Assembly (NCBI RefSeq): GCF_008386315.1
Contig: NZ_CP043808.1
Coordinates: forward strand, 62,001-126,000
DNA: 64,000 nucleotides
Reading direction: 5' to 3'
Origin: Serinicoccus marinus DSM 15273
GTDB lineage: Bacteria; Actinomycetota; Actinomycetes; Actinomycetales; Dermatophilaceae
Below, one piece after another: positions 36,527 to 43,878 of this stretch (its first letter is position 1; the number at the start of each line of letters is the position of its first letter). The notes under the pieces were generated by a model that made no database searches, had not been told where the DNA came from, and saw only the letters and a list, made by a program, of their open reading frames with translations. The translations under genes and the position numbers were made by a program.

Positions 36527-36976
36527 ACCACCCCAACGTAGTCAGGACGCGGAGCGTCGGGCAGGGTGTGCTCCCCCGATCCGGTGGGGGGTTAGCCCCC
36601 GTGCCAGCGCGGAGAGCGCATCCCGGACGTGGCTCGGCGATGGTGGCGTCAAGGGGAATGAGGGAGGGCGCGTCGGTCCCGTGACAGCCGACGCGCCCTC
36701 CTCGACGGACACATCACCCACCCCGACGGTCTGGGACCGGGGCGGACGCGCAGGGGGTGAAGCCCGCGTCCGGTCCACATCGTCGTGGACGTGTCCGGCC
36801 GATCGCAGCAGGTGCGTAACCAGAGCGACGCCCCACGTCGATCGACAACACCTACGCTAGGCCCGGATCGGCAAAGGGTGGGTATAAGCCGGGTAAGGAG
36901 TTGGTCAAATCTCGACGGGCTGCGTGCCGGGTTGCTGACCGCGACGTCTGTCACCGGCGTGCGTCAGACTGCCGGT
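36527..36976. other. 450-bp non-coding gap with two strong hairpins
   Basis: No convincing protein is encoded here. A perfect 13-bp stem (GAGGGCGCGTCGG and CCGACGCGCCCTC) with an 11-base loop occupies 36664-36700. A second hairpin with an 8-bp core (CGGACGCG and CGCGTCCG) lies at 36743-36772. The flanking genes diverge, so neither hairpin is needed as a terminator for them. They could bound a small RNA or be remnants. A less GC-rich stretch at 36868-36910 (GGGTATAAGCC, GGGTAAGG) may hold the ligase promoter. Confidence 0.5.
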
Positions 36977-38515
36977 ATGCAGCTGGCCCGGGTCACCGAG
37001 ACGTCCGCGGCGGTGGCGGCGACGCGGTCGCGCACCGCGAAGACCGCCCTGCTCGCCGAGGCCCTGGCCGAGGCGGCCCAGGGCGGTGACGAGCGCGAGG
37101 TCGAGGTCGTGGCGGACTACCTCGCCGGGACCCTCCCGCAGCGCACCGTCGGGGTGGGGTGGCGCAGCCTGCGCGACCGGCCCGCGCCGGCGGACGACGC
37201 GTCGCTGTCCGTGCTGGAGGTGGACGAGGCGCTGAGCGAGCTCAAGGCGCTGTCCGGAGCCGGGTCGACCGCGGCCCGGGCGACCGCGCTGGCCGACCTG
37301 CTCGGTCGGGCCACCGCACAGCAGCAGCAGTGGCTCGTCGGGCTGCTCACCGGGGAGCTGCGCCAGGGTGCCGGCGACGGGGTGCTGCTCCCGGCCGTCG
37401 CGCAGGCCGCCGACGTGCCGGAGCCGCTGGTGCGGCGGGCGGTCATGCTCGCCGGCTTCCCCGGGCCCGTGGCGCGGGCCGCGCTGGCCGGTGGCGCGGC
37501 TGCGCTGGAGCAGGTGCGGCTCGAGGTGGGTCGACCGCTGCGGCCCATGCTCGCCGGCTCCGAGCCGGACATCGCCTCCGCGGTGGACGGCTCGCGCGAG
37601 GTGGCGCTGGACCTCAAGCTCGACGGCATACGGCTGCAGGCCCATCTCGACCGGGAGGGCGAGCGCGGCGACGGCGGCGCGACCGTGCGGCTGTTCACCC
37701 GGAGCCTGGAGGAGATCACCGACCGGCTGCCCGAGGTCGTCGCGGCGATCGAGGCGCTCCCGGTCCGCTCGGCGGTGCTGGACGGCGAGGTGATCGCGCT
37801 CGACGCCGAGGGTCGACCTGAGCCGTTCCAGGTCACCGGGGCCCGCACCGCCTCCCGCACCGACCCGACCGAGCTCGCGCGCACGACCCCGGTGACGACC
37901 TACCTCTTCGACCTGCTGCACCTCGACGGCCGGGACCTCGTCGACGAGCCGGCGCGCGAGCGCTGGGCGGCGCTGGCCGATCTCGCCCCCGACCTCGTGG
38001 TGGAGCGGCTGAGCACCAGCGACGTCGGCGCGGCGCAGGACTTCTTCGACCGGGTGGTGGCGCAGGGGCACGAGGGCGTCGTGGTCAAGGACCCCCAGGC
38101 GCCCTACGCGGCGGGGCGCCGGGGCGCGGGCTGGGTCAAGGTCAAGCCGAGGCGCACCGCCGACCTGGTCGTCACCGGGGTCGAGTGGGGCAGCGGCCGG
38201 CGGGAGGGCTGGTTGTCCAACATCCACCTGGCGGCGCGCGGCGCCGACGGCGAGCTCGTCATGGTGGGCAAGACCTTCAAGGGCATGACTGACGAGCTGC
38301 TGGCCTGGCAGACCGAGCGGTTCCTGGGGCTGGAGACCTCGCGCGAGGGGCACGTGGTGCACGTCCGGCCCGAGCAGGTCGTCGAGATCGCCTACGACGC
38401 GGTGCAGACGTCGCGACGCTATCCCGGTGGCGTCGCGCTGCGCTTCGCCCGGGTGCTGCGCTACCGCGACGACAAGCAGGTCGAGGAGATCGACACGGTG
38501 GACTCGCTGCGCTGA
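36977..38515 (+). CDS. ligB: ATP-dependent DNA ligase (LigB type)
   Basis: Encodes 512 residues. It has an N-terminal helical DNA-binding domain (about 1-190), then the nucleotidyltransferase domain with motif I LDLKLDGIR, whose adenylated Lys is residue 214. Motif III (LPVRSAVLDGEVIAL), motif IV (GHEGVVVKDP) and motif V (GWVKVKP) follow, then an OB domain. The length matches mycobacterial LigB, a non-essential repair ligase separate from NAD-dependent LigA. ATG 36977 starts the conserved N-terminus; a CAGACT six bases upstream is a weak leaderless box. Monocistronic. Confidence 0.9.
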   Translation: MQLARVTETSAAVAATRSRTAKTALLAEALAEAAQGGDEREVEVVADYLAGTLPQRTVGVGWRSLRDRPAPADDASLSVLEVDEALSELKALSGAGSTAARATALADLLGRATAQQQQWLVGLLTGELRQGAGDGVLLPAVAQAADVPEPLVRRAVMLAGFPGPVARAALAGGAAALEQVRLEVGRPLRPMLAGSEPDIASAVDGSREVALDLKLDGIRLQAHLDREGERGDGGATVRLFTRSLEEITDRLPEVVAAIEALPVRSAVLDGEVIALDAEGRPEPFQVTGARTASRTDPTELARTTPVTTYLFDLLHLDGRDLVDEPARERWAALADLAPDLVVERLSTSDVGAAQDFFDRVVAQGHEGVVVKDPQAPYAAGRRGAGWVKVKPRRTADLVVTGVEWGSGRREGWLSNIHLAARGADGELVMVGKTFKGMTDELLAWQTERFLGLETSREGHVVHVRPEQVVEIAYDAVQTSRRYPGGVALRFARVLRYRDDKQVEEIDTVDSLR

Positions 38516-38576
38516 CCACCGCCGGCGGGCGCCGCAAGTGGTCGCTCGTGCCCCGCCGAGCATGACCAGGGGTTGC

Positions 38577-39164
38577 TCAGGAGACCCGCTGCCCCCGGTC
38601 GTCGAAGCAGGGAGACCGGACGTCCACCTGAACTCGTGCATCCATCCAGGGCGTGATCGTCACCTCGAACCCATCCGTGTTGCGGTGATGGGTGACCGGA
38701 TCACCCTCAGGGGCGGGGTCGTCGAGGCGTTCCCAGCCGTGGTCGTCCAGCCATGAGCGGACCAGTTCGGCTTGCTCGGCCTCCAGCCGGGGGTCCTCCT
38801 CCTCCGACACCCGCAGTCGAACCGTCTCGGCCCAGGCCGAGATCTCGGACATCGTGTCGAAGGTGCAGGCCCTGAGACCACCCGGCGCCATCTGCTCCTC
38901 GAGCTTCGGTTTGTCCGGCAGGTCGAACTGGTCCCACAGATCCTGCAGGATCTCCCGCACGCGGGGCTGCTGCTCCCCCGCCGCTGCCTCGGCGGCGCGG
39001 GACGTCACCACGGCGCCGCCGGGGGTGGTGATGCGGGTATCGTCCTCGGCCAGCAGCGAACAGCCACCGAGAGCGGTGAGCGCCAGTGCACCGACCAGCG
39101 CGGCACCCCGGCGTGACCGAGGTGATGGTGCCCTCGCGGAGCACCCCGCTCCGGCCGGCCTCAT
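38577..39164 (-). CDS. Lipoprotein B of the WXG100/DUF1023 cassette
   Basis: Encodes 195 residues with a long signal peptide and lipobox LGGC (Cys35). It shares its fold with two paralogues upstream (39161-39703, 40710-41255): a helical start REILQDLWDQFDLPDKP, an AETVRLRVSEEEDP segment, ELVRSWLDDHGWERLDDPAPEG, and a beta end with PCFDDRGQRV. A Cys pair (one near the middle, one in SPCF) is conserved in all three and could form a disulfide. ATG overlaps the preceding stop as ATGA. It is last in the operon. The family is not known to me; an immunity or chaperone lipoprotein is a guess from context. Confidence 0.65.
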   Translation of the reverse strand: MRPAGAGCSARAPSPRSRRGAALVGALALTALGGCSLLAEDDTRITTPGGAVVTSRAAEAAAGEQQPRVREILQDLWDQFDLPDKPKLEEQMAPGGLRACTFDTMSEISAWAETVRLRVSEEEDPRLEAEQAELVRSWLDDHGWERLDDPAPEGDPVTHHRNTDGFEVTITPWMDARVQVDVRSPCFDDRGQRVS

Positions 39165-40474
39165 CCCACCTGTCGGCCCTGGTCGTCGAAGCACGGCGAC
39201 TCCACATCCAGGATGACGCGGGCGTCGAGCTGGGGTGCCACGGTGACCGTGAAGCCGTCGTCGTTGCGGTGGTAGGTGACCGGGCTCGACTCGGGGGCGG
39301 GGTTGTCGATGCGTTCCCAGCCGTTGTCGTCCAGCCAGGCACGCACGAGCTCTGCCTGCTCGGCCTCGAGCTCGGGGTTCTCCTCCTCCGCGACGCGCAA
39401 CCGGGCAGTCTCGGCCCAGGAGCTGCTCTGAGCGGTCGTGTCGAAGGAGCAGGCCACAAGGTCTCCCTCCCCGGGCTTGTCCTCCAGCGGTGGCTTGTCC
39501 TCGAGGTCGAACTGGTCCCACAGGTCCCGCAGAATCTCGCGTACGCGGGGTTGCTGCTCCCGCGCCGCTGCCTCGTCGGCGCGTCGGCTCACGCTCGTTC
39601 CCTCCGTCGTCGTGGATCCCTCGGGGCTCGTCGCACCGTCGATGGTCTGACATCCGGCCAGTGCCACCGCGGCGAGCGCGAGTGCAGAGGTCAGGAGCCT
39701 CACGCGGGCTCGCCTCCCTGCCCGAAGCTGCCGTCGAGCGGACCGGTTGCCATGATCTCGGGCTGGGACTGCTCCCACGGGGACTCCAGATCGTCGATGG
39801 GCACGGGGGTGTGCCAGGGTAGTCCGGGTCGTCGTAGACGTTGTCGGGGCCGATCCAGTCGCCGTCCTCGCGGTACGGAATGACGTCGCCGCCGGTGATG
39901 ATGCCCACCGTGTTGGCCCAGGCATCGGTCCCGGGCTTGACCACGTGTCTGTGCGACTCGCGACCCTCCAGCCGCTGACCGGCATCCGCACCCTCGGTCC
40001 ACCGGCCCGTCTCGAGACGGATGAACTGGTCCGAGGAGTTCGGGTCGTCGCCGTGCCCCCAGTCCTCGGGCAGACCCACCCACCAGCGCACGTCCTCCGA
40101 GGCCTGGGCCACGGCGATGCTGTCGCCGGGCGCGGTCTGGGTGAAGCGCTGGACGTCCCGGTCGTGGCCGTCCCAGGTCTGCGGTGGGTACTCGTCGGGA
40201 GTCGACGGCTGCGCGCCCCACGGGTCGAGCGGCCAGGGCAGCGGCCGGTGCAGCCCCAGCCCGGAGCCGGAGGGGGCGACGAGCAGGGTGCGATCGACAT
40301 CGATGCCGTAGACGTCGGCGAAACCGACGATGCCACCGCCGGCGGAGTGGCCGACCGCTGTCACCGTCCGTTCCGACATGCCCAGGCCCTCGACGAAGCG
40401 CAGCAACGCTTGCCCGCCGTCCTCGGAGTAGCGGGTCTGGGTGGCCTCGGAGGCGACCGAGTTCGGCAGGTCGA
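38927..40474 (-). repeat. Tandem duplication unit 2 (hydrolase 3' part, lipoprotein A, lipoprotein B 5' part)
   Basis: This 1548-base unit has the same order of gene pieces as 40475-42054. Both units are bounded by GGCAGGTCGA (38917-38926, 40465-40474, 42045-42054). In one boundary gene the 10-mer encodes the DLP of lipoprotein B; in the other it encodes DLP of the hydrolase. The layout is what an unequal exchange at this 10-bp microhomology would produce. The two copies have since diverged unevenly. Confidence 0.75.
39161..39703 (-). CDS. Lipoprotein A2 of the WXG100/DUF1023 cassette
   Basis: Encodes 180 residues with lipobox LAGC (Cys18) and a Ser/Thr-rich linker. It is a paralogue of the protein at 40710-41255 and of lipoprotein B. 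Shared blocks include VREILRDLWDQFDL, SSWAETARLRVAEEENPEL, LVRAWLDDNGWERIDNPAPE and a C-terminal ESPCFDDQGRQVG. GTG 39703 overlaps the stop of the chimeric remnant as GTGA, just as its paralogue overlaps the intact hydrolase. This position repeats the ancestral hydrolase-lipoprotein junction. Confidence 0.68.
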   Translation of the reverse strand: MRLLTSALALAAVALAGCQTIDGATSPEGSTTTEGTSVSRRADEAAAREQQPRVREILRDLWDQFDLEDKPPLEDKPGEGDLVACSFDTTAQSSSWAETARLRVAEEENPELEAEQAELVRAWLDDNGWERIDNPAPESSPVTYHRNDDGFTVTVAPQLDARVILDVESPCFDDQGRQVG

Positions 40475-40673
40475 ACTGATCCCACAGATCCTGCAGGATC
40501 TCCCGCACGCGGGGCTGCTGCTCCCCCGCCGCTGCCTCGGCGGCGTGGGCCGTCACCACGGCGCCACCGGGGGTGGTGATGCGGGTATCGTCCTCGGCCA
40601 GCAGCGAACAGCCACCGAGAGCGGTGAGCGCCAGTGCACCGACCAGCGCGCACCCCGGTGTGACCGACAGGTG
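39700..40673 (-). pseudogene. Chimeric remnant: lipoprotein B 5' end joined to DUF1023 hydrolase 3' end
   Basis: The first 200 bases are nearly identical to the lipoprotein B gene (lipobox region ALGGCSLLAEDDTR, then REILQDLWDQFDLP). At GGCAGGTCGA the sequence switches to the C-terminal part of the hydrolase (NSVASEATQTRYSEDGG, AVGHSAGGGIVGFADVYG). A one-base deletion relative to lipoprotein B removes any in-frame start before the lipobox. A further indel near 39815 shifts the last 38 codons (PIDDLESPWEQSQPEIMA). With no start, no secretion signal in frame and half a hydrolase, it is most likely non-functional, though a truncated product from GTG 40559 cannot be excluded. Confidence 0.78.
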
Positions 40674-42054
40674 GATGGATTCCCGTGCATCGCGACCACT
40701 CAGGCAGCGTCATCCCACCTGACGACCCTGTTCGTCGAAGCAGGGCGACTGCACGTCCACCTGCACACGGGCATCTCCCCACGGAGTGAGAGTGACGGTG
40801 AACCCTTCGGCGTTCCGGTGGTAGCTCACCAGGTCTCCCTCAGGTGCGGGGTTGTCGAGTTCCTCCCACCCATTCTCCTCCAACCAGTCGCGGGCGAGCT
40901 GAGCCTGCCGCGCCTCGAGTGCCGGGTCCTTGACCTCAGATACCCGAAGTCGTGCTGTCTCAGCCCATGACGTGCTGTCGGAGGACGCGGTGAAGAGGCA
41001 AGCGCGGAGGCCACCTGGATCCTTGTGCTCGTCGAGGCCGGGCTTGTTCGGCAGCTCGAACTGGTCCCACAAAGCCTGCAGGATCTCCCGCACCGGGGGT
41101 TGCTGCGCGCGTGCGGCATCCTCAGCGGTTCCGCTCATGGTGGTTCCTTCTGTCGTGGGGACCGGCGAGGAGGTGGAGGGATCGTCGCCGCGATCGACCG
41201 CGCACCCCGTGACTATGGTTGCCAGGAGGGCCAATCCGGTGCCCGCCCGCCTCACGTCGAGCCGCCACCGCTGCCGAAGCTCCCGTCGACAGGGCCCGGG
41301 GCCATGATCTCGGGCTGGCTCTGCTCCCACGGAGACTCCAGATCGTCGATGGGCACTGGGTCGGTGCCAGGGTAGCCGGGGTCGTCGTAGAGGTTGTCCG
41401 GGTTGATCCAGTCTCCGTCCTCGCGGTAGGGGATGACCTCACCCCCAGTCATCACCCCGACGAGGTTGGTCCAGGAATCTGTGAAGGGGGTCACGACCCA
41501 AGTGTGGGCGTCCGCCCCTTCGAGCCGGTCACCGACCTCGATCCCCTCCGGTAGTCGGAGCGTGGGAGGGGGCTCGAGCCACCGTCCCGTCTCCAGACGG
41601 GTGAACTGGTCGGTGTCGATCGGGTCGTTGCCGTGCCCCCAGTCCTCCGGCAGGCCCACCCACCAGCGGACGTTCTCGGACTCTTGCGCAAGGCGGACGG
41701 TGTCGCCCGGGGCGGTCATGGTGAACCGCTGCACGTCGCGGGCCTCATCGTCCCAGGTGTGCGCCGGGTAAGACTCAGGGGTGCTCGGCTTCGCGCCCCG
41801 CGGGTCGAGCGGCCAGGGCAGAGGGCGGTGCAGCCCCAGCCCCGATCCCGAGGGCGCGATGAGGAGAGTGCGGTCGACGTCCATGCCGTAGACGTCGGCG
41901 AAGCCGACGATGCCACCCCCCGCCGAGTGGCCCACCGCTGTGATGGCCCGCTCGGGCATGCCTAGCCCTTCCACGAAGCGGAGCAGCGCCTGACCACCAT
42001 CCTCGGAGTAGCGCGTCTGCGTCGCGTCAGAGGCCACCGAGTTGGGCAGGTCGA
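40475..42054 (-). repeat. Tandem duplication unit 1 (hydrolase 3' part, lipoprotein A, lipoprotein B 5' part)
   Basis: This is the partner of unit 2 at 38927-40474 and has a length of 1580 bases. It carries the intact hydrolase C-terminus, lipoprotein A1 and the truncated copy of lipoprotein B. The difference in length is partly an insertion in the intact hydrolase (PPPTLRLPEGIEVGD) that the duplicate lacks. Confidence 0.75.
40710..41255 (-). CDS. Lipoprotein A1 of the WXG100/DUF1023 cassette
   Basis: Encodes 181 residues with lipobox IVTGC (Cys18), then a Ser/Pro/Thr linker and the same domain as its two paralogues. Blocks are VREILQALWDQFELPNKP, TSWAETARLRVSEVKDP, LARDWLEENGWEELDNPAPEG and SPCFDEQGRQVG. 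GTG 41255 overlaps the hydrolase stop by four bases, so lipoprotein and hydrolase are translationally coupled. It is clearly more diverged from A2 than the lipoprotein B fragments are from each other. An outside-facing anchored partner of a secreted hydrolase is plausible. Confidence 0.7.
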   Translation of the reverse strand: MRRAGTGLALLATIVTGCAVDRGDDPSTSSPVPTTEGTTMSGTAEDAARAQQPPVREILQALWDQFELPNKPGLDEHKDPGGLRACLFTASSDSTSWAETARLRVSEVKDPALEARQAQLARDWLEENGWEELDNPAPEGDLVSYHRNAEGFTVTLTPWGDARVQVDVQSPCFDEQGRQVG

Positions 42055-43183
42055 TGCCCATCCAGGTGATGGTGCTCGTCCCACGTCGTGCGACCGTCAC
42101 CATGTTGTCGCGGTACTTAGCGATGTTCGACATGTCCGTCGTCGTCCCCGGCACGAAGATCCCGACGTTCTCGCTGTCGAACTCGCCGTGCCACTCGGCA
42201 TATCGTCCGTCTCCCCGTGGATCGAAGAGGAGGATCGCGCGGTGGTCGCCGGACAGCACGAGCCCAGAGTCGTCCGTGACATCGGAGAAACGCAGCTCGG
42301 ACTTCGGCGCGAGGAGGTTGTTGTAGAACGCCAGCCGCTTCCGGGACCGCTCCACCTCTTGGTCCCGCAGCCGGAAGTCGTGGAGCAGCCTCTGCGCCTT
42401 GTCGTGCATGAGGCCGTCCACGATCTTCTCGGCGACCCAGTCCGGATACCACCCGGGCACGGTCTGCAGCACGTCCTCGCGGGTGGCGGCGTTGTCCGGC
42501 ATCGCCTGCAGGATCGCCAGCCGCTGCTGCTCGATGTCGATCGCGCTCTCGACGAGCAACCGGTTGGCGGCCGCTCGGTGCTCCACCGGTATGCCGTCGA
42601 GGCTGCCGATCAGGGTCGGGTAGAGCAGCCGCATGCGCTGCTGCTCCTGCGGGGTGAGCCCGGCCCAGTAGTCGCGGATGTCCGCGATCGCGCGGGGGTC
42701 GGTCACCTGACCGTTCTCGAGCTCACCGATGGCGTCCCAGAGCCCGGAGAGCACGGCGTCGTCGGCGTTGCGCGGTTCGTAGTCCGTGGCCAGCGCCGCC
42801 ATCACGTGCGGGTTGCGCTGCAGGAAGCCGGCCAGCCGCTCCTGGTCGAGCTCGTCCAGCAGGGCGCGCACGGCGTTCGGGTCCTCCGCCTGCGTGATCC
42901 GGGCGAGCAGGGCCTCGTCGGCGCGCGTGTTGGCCAGGCCGTGATCCCGGAAGACCTGCCACGCCCCCTCGGGTGCCTGCGACCGGGTGAAGCTGGCGGT
43001 GGAGGAGCCGGGCTGCAGACCGGCCAGCGAGGACCGGACCTGCGCGAGGGTGTCCCGACAGCCCCGGTCGGCGGTGCGCAGCATCTCCTTCGGGTGCTCG
43101 GTGCGGTCACGCAGGGCGTCCTCCCGACGTCGCACCTCGGCCCAGTCGATGACGCTCACGTCCTCGCCCACGTCGCCACGCAC
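41252..43183 (-). CDS. DUF1023 alpha/beta hydrolase of a WXG100 cassette
   Basis: Encodes up to 643 residues from GTG 43183. The first 330 residues are helical and charged. The C-terminal DUF1023 domain is an alpha/beta hydrolase with nucleophile elbow AVGHSAGGG (Ser near residue 414), preceded by NVGIFVPGTTTDMSN and followed by LIAPSGSGLGLH. No signal peptide is visible, so export would need WXG100 partners. There is no ribosome site before GTG 43183. The frame continues upstream in phase through a TAG at 43226-43228 into the preceding WXG100-like protein. The natural gene may therefore be one long WXG100::DUF1023 protein interrupted by an amber codon. Substrate is unknown; DUF1023 is annotated as a possible lipase/esterase. 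Confidence 0.78.
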   Translation of the reverse strand: MRGDVGEDVSVIDWAEVRRREDALRDRTEHPKEMLRTADRGCRDTLAQVRSSLAGLQPGSSTASFTRSQAPEGAWQVFRDHGLANTRADEALLARITQAEDPNAVRALLDELDQERLAGFLQRNPHVMAALATDYEPRNADDAVLSGLWDAIGELENGQVTDPRAIADIRDYWAGLTPQEQQRMRLLYPTLIGSLDGIPVEHRAAANRLLVESAIDIEQQRLAILQAMPDNAATREDVLQTVPGWYPDWVAEKIVDGLMHDKAQRLLHDFRLRDQEVERSRKRLAFYNNLLAPKSELRFSDVTDDSGLVLSGDHRAILLFDPRGDGRYAEWHGEFDSENVGIFVPGTTTDMSNIAKYRDNMVTVARRGTSTITWMGIDLPNSVASDATQTRYSEDGGQALLRFVEGLGMPERAITAVGHSAGGGIVGFADVYGMDVDRTLLIAPSGSGLGLHRPLPWPLDPRGAKPSTPESYPAHTWDDEARDVQRFTMTAPGDTVRLAQESENVRWWVGLPEDWGHGNDPIDTDQFTRLETGRWLEPPPTLRLPEGIEVGDRLEGADAHTWVVTPFTDSWTNLVGVMTGGEVIPYREDGDWINPDNLYDDPGYPGTDPVPIDDLESPWEQSQPEIMAPGPVDGSFGSGGGST

Positions 43184-43225
43184 CTCGGTGCGCGGCCGGT
43201 CGGCGTGGAGGGCGTCCCAGTCCCG

Positions 43226-43228
43226 CTA
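43226..43228 (-). other. In-frame amber codon between WXG100-like and DUF1023 segments
   Basis: The TAG lies in the context ACATCTAGCGGGACTGG (minus strand). Codons upstream encode TPTLRDI and codons downstream in the same phase encode RDWDALHADRPRTEV, which reads as continued helical protein. The two segments share one reading phase with no other stop for more than 2 kb. Confidence 0.6.
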
Positions 43229-43528
43229 GATGTCGCGCAGCGTCGGCGTGTGCTGGTCCAGCGCGCCGGCCAGGCCGTCCAGGGCGTCACCGGCGGCACG
43301 CAGGTCCTCCTGCATGACCCGCAGCCCGTCCTGCGCCGGGTCGGCCGCCTCGTCGGCGCGGTCGGTGATCTGGCCCTCCCACCCGAGCGCCGCAGCCGCC
43401 GCGCCGAGCGTGCGGCGCAGGCCGGTGCGCTCGTCGTCGACGACGTCGGCCGCATCGCGCAGGCCTCGTGCGGCGGTCCGGACGCGACCGTCGTCGCTGA
43501 CCATCCAGTCGGGGATGTCGAGGCTCAT
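43226..43528 (-). CDS. WXG100-like helical protein
   Basis: Encodes 100 residues, predicted as two long helices around LGWEGQITDRADEA, whose Trp-Glu-Gly is the WXG turn of ESAT-6-like proteins. ATG 43528 overlaps the preceding stop as ATGA. It may be a free partner protein or, if the terminal TAG is an artefact or is read through, the N-terminal secretion domain of the DUF1023 hydrolase. Such N-terminal fusions are common for type VII substrates. Confidence 0.7.
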   Translation of the reverse strand: MSLDIPDWMVSDDGRVRTAARGLRDAADVVDDERTGLRRTLGAAAAALGWEGQITDRADEAADPAQDGLRVMQEDLRAAGDALDGLAGALDQHTPTLRDI

Positions 43529-43788
43529 CGCTCACCCGTGGCGTCGCCGGTGTTGTCGGCCAAGGTCGTCATGCCCTCGGCCAGCGTCGCGAGCTCCCGC
43601 CCGGCGTCCGACAACCGCAGGCGCCCGGTGCTCTGCAGGTCGGCGAGCACCCCGGCCGTGGACGACCCGCGCAGCTGACCCGTGAGGTCGGCGACGGCGA
43701 CGGAGCCGGCGGCGCCGTCCAGCGCGTCGCCGCCCTCGCTCAAGTCCTTCGCGGCCGCCTTCGTGGCGGCGATGTCGATCTGTGGCAC
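43525..43788 (-). CDS. Small WXG100-superfamily-like protein, first gene of the cassette
   Basis: Encodes 87 residues that are helical and small-residue-rich (AATKAAAKDLSEGGDALDGAA, LSDAGRELATLAEGMTTLAD), with a central loop. It lacks a classical WXG but has the length and helix-turn-helix pattern of ESX partner proteins. GTG 43788 follows a strong GGAGGGAGG site, and a TAGGCT -10 box lies about 25 bases further upstream on the minus strand (43811-43816). It probably heterodimerises with the next protein. Confidence 0.6.
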   Translation of the reverse strand: MPQIDIAATKAAAKDLSEGGDALDGAAGSVAVADLTGQLRGSSTAGVLADLQSTGRLRLSDAGRELATLAEGMTTLADNTGDATGER

Positions 43789-43878
43789 GGTCCTCCCTCC
43801 CGCGGCGGCCAGCCTAGCGGGGGGTGCCGACCTTTGGCAGGATCGGGGCACGCATACCGCTCGCAGGGAGGGTCACCG

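Noticed and set aside
38577..43788. Mobile element origin of the repeated lipoprotein array
   Set aside because: No transposase, terminal inverted repeats or target duplications; the repeat borders are explained by a 10-bp homology inside genes.
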